Of a stretch of 64,000 nt of DNA, positions 57,237 through 64,000 are shown piece after piece. This stretch comes from Scilla litardierei. Taxonomy: Eukaryota > Streptophyta > Magnoliopsida > Asparagales > Asparagaceae. The notes beneath the pieces are model-generated. The model searched no databases. It worked only from the letters and a program-made list of their open reading frames with translations, and was not told where the DNA came from. Made by a program: the position numbers and the translations under genes. The stretch covers positions 2,991,878 through 3,055,877 of the forward strand of contig CM061139.1 of the NCBI GenBank assembly GCA_030789695.1. Direction: 5' to 3'. Every line of letters begins with the position of its first letter. The first letter of the stretch is position 1.

Positions 57237-59388
57237 CATCTTTCACTTGCACTCAGGCCCATTTATCCCGGTATCTCATACCGCATTTACACATAAGTCC
57301 CATTAAACTTCATTTGCTAGAACCTTCGTAAGTGAATCTGATAAACCGTCTTTAGTTTTAAACTTAAGGAGTTTCTATGTTCATATTAGACCACACATGT
57401 GAATCTCATACAAATAATTTCCTTGGTCTCTTAGAATCCATAATATTTATCTTGCATGGATCTCATCCAACTCATTGAGAGTAATCTTAATTAGTTTACT
57501 GGTCATTAAGACGGTTCATAATTATTTATGATAAACTGTCAAACTCTTTGACCACTTTGTCAAACCATATGTTCCAGCTCCTTGATGGCTCACATGCCTT
57601 TTTATTCGCTCCCACTGACCTTGAAAACTCTCTAGCCGATTCATATAAGTTCATTCTTCTAAATTATATTTAGAAAACAGACTATACATGAATGCTCCAG
57701 TTTTCATGGTCATCATGCGCATTTACATCGAGTTTGGTCCGAGTAGATATGCACACATTGGCTGGCGAGACAGTTTATTCATAATCCGTTTATAGGAGTT
57801 AGGATGATAACTGTTCTCTACCAACATAACTTTTACTTCACTATTTTCCATCTGCACTAATCTTTCGTCTCGAAGATTCACTTGCAGCCAAAAGAAACAG
57901 TTTCCTTGGGCACATAAACTAAAGTCCATAATTTATTTACGTGCACGGACCTTTTCGGATTGCATCAAGTTTTTAATCAGAGTACCTACTCTAAATGGCA
58001 TCCCGGAAGTTGACTAAGTCATCATCAACTATTATATTTTACTCGACTTATTTGTCGTACGAGACTCGAGTAATCCAGTAACTTCCTAACGATTGATTTA
58101 ATGAATATCGTATTGATAAGGTCCTCGTAGAACCTTATCAATAACCTAGGCATTACTATCTGGGACTTAACCCAGAGGGAGGATTGTAACCCAGAGCCAC
58201 TTGCCATGCATCACACATGTCTAACAAAGTATGATTCATGCTCTCCAACACACCGATGTGTTAAGAGACTTGATCAGAAAGAAAATCACATTTTCTTTTA
58301 ATTACACAAGAATTATATAGCTAAGTATTCGACTCCTCGATCCGATCAAAGAAGTTGAAATACTTCTTTCATTGTGTTATCTATTTTATCAGACTTGTGT
58401 TTCAGCAAGAACACGTGTCATAATAAAATAAGAATAACTTATCCTGGCTAACTTATACTTGGGTTTGGTTACATCCGTATGTACGAGACTATGAGTTCAT
58501 CAACTCATTCGCCCACTGTCTTACAGATGGAATTTCGACCATTAACCTTTGAGACAAGATTCACAAGTGTCTATTGACTCATAATACGAGAGGACAAACC
58601 CCTCTTTATGTGACTTATGAAGCTTAGTCTCTTCAGTACGACCTAGTCTATTTTGCCATATAAGTTTTGCTACTATCTTGCATATTCATGTATTAATATT
58701 TAATACATTATTGTTATACAAAGTACTCATTGCTTCAGAAGCAAGGTGACGACATTCGCCAAAAAATGTTAGACGTTCTCTATGGTCCAAGAAACAACAA
58801 TTGCTCCTTTTTCCAATACGTATGACAATCTATTTCCTTTTGTATAACGATTATTCTAAAACCGTGACATCAAATATGTCATATTTTCAGTTTCTCCTAC
58901 TTTTGCCTTTACTAATGATAGATAAAACTTTCTTTCTCAATTGACTTTCCTCAACGTCTTCTTCCTTTTCTAAATCTCATTTAGATATTATGCGTCTCAA
59001 CACAAATAATAGTTGTGCAAACATCTCATGTATCCAAACGCTTGAGCTTTGCAACCTTGAGTGTGCTCAATAAGTTGCTCGTCTCAAGATCCGGCTGGGA
59101 TACATAGTCTTGCACCGCTCATGCACTCATCTTCAATTCAAACAATTTGATCGAAGTTTCAAACTTTGCGGATCGAAACTATTTCCCATACAACCTTGAG
59201 TTGACTCAACAAATTGTATTGAGAAACATGCTTTGAACATCAGTATGTTCAAGCTGCCCCTCATAGAGGCAAGTGACAGGTAGCGTGCATTTATTTTGTT
59301 AAACCCAGAGCTCAAGGAAATCATTGTCCTCAAGCCTGTATTAAGAAGGTCATTTTTAATGTCAGTGAGAACATAGTTTAGTCTATCA
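57237..59388 (-). pseudogene. Decayed Angela-like copia pol
   Basis: On the minus strand at about 58655-58480 the reading KLHKSHKEGF, YYESIDTCESCLKG and WANELM matches the GAG-pre-integrase zinc-binding region. At 58290-58205 a frame close to HNGVLESMNHTLLDM matches the end of the integrase core. The spacing is only about 200 bp, so most of the integrase core is deleted. Weak RT-linker traces follow near 57930-57730. Many stops and shifts make it non-functional. Order and strand agree with the LTR to its left. Confidence 0.68.
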
Positions 59389-59397
59389 ATTAGAATT
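59389..59397 (+). repeat. Target-site duplication ATTAGAATT (left)
   Basis: The same nine bases follow the element at 59621-59629. Confidence 0.93.
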
Positions 59398-59620
59398 GGG
59401 TTATTTAGTACTGACCCCCTGTGTTTTCTCGGAAATTAGTAGTACCCCCCTATGGTTTCAATAATTAGTAAGACCCCCCTCCACAATTAGTATCACCCCC
59501 CCAGGGTTTCTCAAAAATTAGTATCACCCCCTATGGCAGGGGGGTCTTACTAATTATTGAAACAATAGGGGGGTACTACTAATTTCCGAGAAAACACAGG
59601 GGGTCAGTACTAAATAACCC
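59398..59620. mobile_element. Mutator-like MITE, 223 bp, TIR about 83 bp
   Basis: The left arm begins GGGTTATTTAGTACTGACCC and the right arm is its reverse complement for about 83 bp with one mismatch, leaving about 57 bp between. The 9-bp duplication ATTAGAATT fits the Mutator superfamily. The arms and centre are built from a repeated motif, AATTAGTANNACCCCCC, which occurs several times in alternating contexts. It encodes nothing and would move with a foreign transposase. It sits in the decayed copia DNA, so it is younger than that element. Confidence 0.9.
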
Positions 59621-59629
59621 ATTAGAATT
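59621..59629 (+). repeat. Target-site duplication ATTAGAATT (right)
   Basis: Right copy of the 9-bp duplication around the MITE. Confidence 0.93.
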
Positions 59630-59635
59630 TGAGCT

Positions 59636-59960
59636 GATATTCCTTTAACCAACCATTTTGACCAGTTAATTAATTCTCTTAGGATATTATGTTTTGGATT
59701 CCATCGGTAAACATAGAACTACCCTATTTTAGCATATGTTCAATTTTAAATATAGATAGAATGGATTTTATCTAACTATATCCTCCCACTATTTTTGCGA
59801 TCATTTTTAGCCATACTAATGAACGATTTAATTAAATTAAATTAAATGGAAAAGAGATCCAACCACCTTGAGCCTCATAACTTTGAGTGTGCTCAACAAA
59901 TTGCTTGACTCTGCGATTGGTAGATGACTCTTTATCAATCATAACATATATGATACCCTT
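59636..59960. repeat. Inverted duplication, left arm
   Basis: Aligns in reverse with 61135-61475 at roughly 75-80 percent by eye (shared words include AACTATATCCTCC, TTTTGCGATCAT, CATATGTTCAAT and TTGCTTGACTCTGCG). It is probably a copia interior segment present in two orientations. Confidence 0.75.
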
Positions 59961-61134
59961 ATTGGTTTTAACCCCTAGCCACTTATGATCATGAGTGTGC
60001 TCATCCAAATCACACTGACTAGTCTAGTCGGACCCTTGTTTTCGTGTCTAGCCTAACTTACGCCGACGCTCGGTGTATGGGTACGGCGCGACCGTTTGGG
60101 TTAAGTCTAGACTACATCTTATGTAAAGAGAAGTTGGTTTCCATAAAGTTGCTATAACATAGCTTGAGTGTGCTCAACAACTATAACATAGAACCTATAG
60201 TTGCCAACCTCTAAAACAAGGAGGGTTACGGCTAATCTTGAGGAATATTTTTAACGCAATTGACTAGATGTAATTGACGGTTTCAAATAATATTAATTCG
60301 CATCCTTGCGGTCTAGCGGAACTCAGCCAGAGATTTGGCTAGGACAGGATCACTATCCCCAGTTGAGCTAGGGTGATCTACAACACTAGTCAAAAAACAC
60401 TAGACAGGATCATGGTCCATTGAGGAAACTTATTATTCATATGTGTCCATCAACTAGAATTGGCTTCATTAAAACTAGTTAATCCTATCAACTAGTTGAA
60501 TCCTAAAAATTCGAAATTATTAGGATTGATTAATAACTTTTATTAATGTCCTTATCAACTATAAGGATGTATAGAGTGCTATTCTAATCATGTATTAGGA
60601 AAGTTCAAGTTGCAACAATTTAAATCATAGACGTTTGTTCAAAATTATTATTAGAACAATTAAAATAATAATTTGGAGAGGGCTACCCTAAATAGGAATT
60701 TAATATGTTGCAACAATTTTTAAATTATAGCATGTTCATCAAAAAATTATCTTATAATTTTCTGAAATTTTTTAATGGCTATCCTAATTGCTTTTCTTGA
60801 ATTATCACATAATCAATAAAACTAATATAACCATTATCAACATGCAACTTAAAATTATCTCATAAATCTAAGTTACATCAATAATTAAATATCATCAAAT
60901 AATAATTAAGATCTAATTTAAAATTATCAAATGATTTTAAAATTAAATCTAATTTTCAAAAACAATTTTTGAAAATAAAACGTTACATGGGAACGATTAT
61001 TTAATAGTTTAAATAAAACCTCCATCTGATGGAGAAACATGTTGTATCATATACATTTTATAACTGCAAAGTATAGATCAAGTAGACTGATCCTGAGTTT
61101 GGAGAAACATGTTGTATCATATACAATTTAGACT
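59961..61134. other. Spacer between inverted arms, decayed copia DNA, no gene
   Basis: Very AT-rich, especially 60600-61000. The word TTGAGTGTGCTCAA recurs (see findings). No frame of interest is present. Confidence 0.5.
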
Positions 61135-61475
61135 GTATCATTTATCATGTAAGGACATCACATTCGATGTGACAGATGAAGAGTCGTCTATCGATCGCAG
61201 AGTTAAGCAACTTGTTGAGCCAACTCAAGGTTGTGAGACTCAGGATGGTAAGGTCCCTTTCCCACTAACTATCATTATTCGTTCATCTTTATGGCTTAAG
61301 ATGATCGCAAAATAGTTGGAGGATATAGTTGACTAAAAATCCATTTTAACTATATTTAAACATTATTGAACATATGGTAAACTAGGGAAATTCTATGTTA
61401 TACATGATGGAATGCAAATATAATATCCTAAAGGAAAATGAAAATTGGTCAAAATGATTGTTTAAGGTGTTAATG
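61135..61475. repeat. Inverted duplication, right arm
   Basis: Reverse partner of 59636-59960; includes GTTGAGCCAACTCAAGG, the inverted form of the palindromic word found near 59195. Confidence 0.75.
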
Positions 61476-62380
61476 CCAAAATTGACCGAGACAGTTGTCA
61501 AGCTGACGTATGCCCTTCGAGCTGAGTTGGAGCCTCGTTAGTGAGTGAAGTGGGACCCTGGGTTGGAAGAACTTGGGTCGAGCGATGGTTGTAGATGCTG
61601 ATGCAGTGCTCGATCGACCCTCAGACAGCTGGTACGTCGATCGTTCGAGGCTGGGAAGCTCGGAAGCGATCCTCGAGAGAAATGGCGACTCGTCGATAAA
61701 GATCGGGCCGACAAGGATGCTCTAGTTGGATCGACACCTCATCGGATGAGAGATGGGACTCGTGAGAGAAGAACTTCGAGGCAAAGTGAGCTAGGATTGG
61801 ACTCCACCAATGGATGTTGGCCTAGCTTTGATGTATCTCCGATATCCTGCACCATGAGAAGATTGTTAGGGGATCGGGGTTGGGGCCCGACCGATCCCCC
61901 TCCGACGCTCAAATTAGTCTCCATTAGATGAAAACATCTATAGAGCAAGGTGGAAGAGGAAGAGAGTAGAGTGAGGGATGAAAGTGTTGCGGTGTATGGT
62001 ACTTAGCCTTTGATGTAGATCTAGCCCCCTTCTCTCCCTTGTTCAGGTGATATTTATCCTCATCTTGCTTTGTAACTTCCAACTCTTTAAGTGGCCACTA
62101 AGTGCCCCATTTAGTGGGATTTGAATTAGTCCACCAGGAGAGTAACCATCCCATTTATTTCCCCCATTATTGCCTTATTTAAGGCTATTAAAATAGCCAT
62201 TTATGAAGTGGAATTTTGACCAAGTCTTATTACAACTTAATTGGCAATTTTAACTTGATCATGGCTCATTCTCTTTGGCGGGCTTCGGGGCTATTGGGCC
62301 TTAGCGCACCACTCTTAGTGGGCCTTGCTTATCGGGCAAACTTCATTTTCTCACTTCGTAGGCTGGACCCATGACGAAGT
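61476..62380 (+). mobile_element. Probable gypsy LTR
   Basis: The stretch contains CCCTCCGACGCTCAAATTAG (61907-61920 region), a word common in the R/U5 part of plant gypsy LTRs, preceded by a GATCGGG/CCCGATC-rich segment. At 62381 it is followed by TGGTATCAGC, close to an initiator-Met tRNA primer site. Its exact start and TG end are not clear, and no partner LTR lies in the window. No ORF is convincing. Confidence 0.45.
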
Positions 62381-62390
62381 TGGTATCAGC
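62381..62390 (+). promoter_or_regulatory. Possible primer binding site
   Basis: TGGTATCAGC agrees with the first nine bases of the usual initiator-Met primer site. It supports the neighbouring LTR call but the match is short. Confidence 0.4.
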
Positions 62391-62837
62391 AATGGCCGCC
62401 TCACCCGTGCTCAACCTCCATAGAGGTTAAGGTCGGGTGATGTGATAATCAAGAGGAAGAAATAACTTTGGTCGAGTAGTAGGGTTGACTCGTAAGGAAA
62501 ATGACCTCTTGACCTTTAGCTGGTAAGTGAGGGACACTGTCCCTTGGCTTACAATTGATGCCGAGCTATGTCAGCGGATCGATTTATGATGACTTCAAAG
62601 TATGACTTATACTCGTGTAGTTGGATCCGAGCACTTAGTTTGTTTGGCCTGAGAAGAATTGGTTTTCAATCAGCTAAAGGGTGGCCTTTTCGACTTACGA
62701 TCCATGGTCATTCGCTTGCAAGGGGTATGGTCCCTTCGGCTTACGATCGACGACAGAAGTTGAGTCGTTCAGTGGTGAGGAGTTGGCCCCTCCGCTTACG
62801 GTTGACGACGAATGTCATTCGGTTGCGAGGAACATGG
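62391..62837. other. No gene recognised; short TTCGGCTTACG-type repeats
   Basis: Words such as TTTTCGACTTACGATC, CCTTCGGCTTACGATCGACG and CTCCGCTTACGGTTGACGACG recur at 62688, 62733 and 62790, suggesting a degenerate minisatellite, perhaps a retroelement leader. Confidence 0.5.
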
Positions 62838-64000
62838 TGTAGAGGGATGTGCCCTCAGGTCATTTGTATTTGATGCAAATGACAATTTAAGCTTAGATAG
62901 TAACTATTTTGCATTTGATGCAAGCAGGATTGAATATGTCGTAAATAGTTTACAGCAATATTTAATGGAATAAACACAAGGAAAAGTTCACGGGTAAGAT
63001 GGGAATGTCCCGGTCTAAAGGCATCCAAATCGGACGCCAAATGCCCAAGTTACGCCCAATACAGTTCAAAGTGGTCTGACCCATGCCCAAACTGGGCCTG
63101 GGTCAGACCAAAACTGAACCAGGCCAGACCACTCAGGTTTGGCCGAGGCGCCAGGCCCACCTGGGCCAGGACGCCAGGCCCTGGGCACCCGGACCGCCGG
63201 GGCCTGGGTGCCAGGGCGCAGGCCCAGGCGCTGGGCGCCTGGGCCTGGGCCTAGGCGCTGGGCGCGCCCAGACCAGGTGTCCTGCCTAGTTTGGGCTCGC
63301 CCAGCTGGCACAATGGGCCACGCAGAGCAGTTTTTCGGAAACCTAGGGCAGTGCAGTTTTAACGGCTCAGTTTTTTTAGAAAACTAGCTTTGGGCTGATC
63401 TTTCGGCTGATCTTTGGACGATCAATTGGAGGGTCAAACGGACTCCGATTGACGTGCCATTTTTTACAATGCGTTCACCATTGAACGCCCTTCAAATTGA
63501 TAGGTTATATCAATCATGAAGCTCAACGGTGAGGGAGTTAAAATTCACGGAAGTTTGGCCTTTGTGAAAGGCAAACTAAATTGAATTTATTAACTCCAAA
63601 TTTTAGTCCCACATCGGTTATGGAGAAAAGAGGAGAGTCAGCCGCCTATATAAATAGGGGCCGCCTCCCTTTCTCCAAACTTGTCCCAAGCTCAAGATCT
63701 GAGTGTCTCCCCAAAATGTTGGAGCATGCTCGGATCAAAGCTTAATTAATTCCTCTTCTCCCTATATTTCTGCCTTACTCCTGAAGGGCTCTAGCAAAGC
63801 CACGAAGGAGTTCGGATTCGGATCCAAAATCTTGGCGAAGGCTTTCACTCGCGTGAAACTTTCTTCGACGCGTGGTTGGCTCGGTGACACGAGGATTGCT
63901 CACCTCGGGATGCGGAGAGGTTCGAGCAGCGGTTCGAGGAGCGGCTCGGCATGGGACATGGAGCGGCTCAGAAGACGGTGCAGTACACCTTGCCTGCCCC
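62838..64000 (+). mobile_element. Angela-like copia LTR (plus strand), cut by window end
   Basis: Begins TGTAGAGGGATGTGCCCTCA and follows the same course as the minus-strand LTR at 54960-56112, with ATTTGTATTTGATGC, a GC-rich block (63060-63300), CTCAACGGTGAGGGAG, AGTCCCACATCGGTTATGG, a TATA box near 63647 and GGGCTCTAGCAAAGCCACGA. No PPT precedes it, so it is a 5' or a solo LTR. Gly/Pro-rich frames in the GC block are not genes. Confidence 0.75.
63645..63662 (+). promoter_or_regulatory. TATA box of the plus-strand Angela-like LTR
   Basis: CCTATATAAATAGGGGCC, conserved with the minus-strand copy at 55361-55378. Confidence 0.65.

Noticed and set aside
63066..63387. Gly/Pro/Arg-rich frames on both strands
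   Set aside because: They arise from GGGCC-type low-complexity DNA in the LTR.
1..64000. tRNA or rRNA genes
   Set aside because: No cloverleaf-like or rRNA-like conserved sequence was noticed on either strand; only primer-site matches to tRNA ends.

Overview
The window is repeat-dominated nuclear DNA of a flowering plant with a large genome. There is no intact host gene. Nearly everything reads as nested LTR retrotransposons, a Helitron, a MITE-like foldback element and a block of broken gene fragments. The plant assignment rests on exon fragments with plant-type relatives (plastid-type pyruvate kinase, a PISTILLATA/GLOBOSA-like MADS-box gene, CDC20, a nuclear poly(A)-binding protein, MOG1) and on plant-specific retroelement lineages (Sirevirus, Angela-like copia, Tat-like gypsy). 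I cannot fix the family or genus.

Layout. 1-10336: a minus-strand element with long LTRs and a non-coding interior (family A); an 882-bp Helitron sits in one LTR, and its empty site is visible in the other. 10337-13029: a decayed Tat-like gypsy gag-PR-RT fragment. 13030-22624: family B, arranged interior-LTR-interior-truncated LTR, with a solo LTR of another family (TSD TGACG) inside. 22625-29711: a minus-strand Sirevirus with two LTRs and a gag but no pol. 29712-31800: a second, truncated Sirevirus (gag to GAG-pre-integrase). 31800-41640: a mosaic of fragments from at least five unrelated host genes, with splice borders kept, plus a minisatellite and many local duplications. 41804-50797: a complete family C element (3.1-kb LTRs, 2.8-kb non-coding interior, TSD TAAAT) inserted in the tail of a third Sirevirus, whose LTR runs 51351-53262. 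53263-54960: a diverged family A-like LTR piece. 54960-59388: two Angela-like LTR pieces and decayed copia pol on the minus strand. 59398-59620: a 223-bp MITE with a 9-bp TSD. 59636-61475: an inverted duplication. 61476-62837: a probable gypsy LTR. 62838-64000: an Angela-like LTR on the plus strand, cut by the window edge.

The most notable points are: (i) the multi-gene capture block; (ii) the A/B/C family of non-coding LTR elements, which share a primer-site-like box, LTR termini and a PPT motif; in B and C this comes with an exon-intron-like layout inside the LTR (including an AG|GCAAGT GC-type donor), a hairpin and a second internal PPT copy; and (iii) exact insertion footprints (Helitron, solo LTR, family C, MITE) that order the nesting events. 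All family assignments come from reading motifs by eye; no database search was possible.
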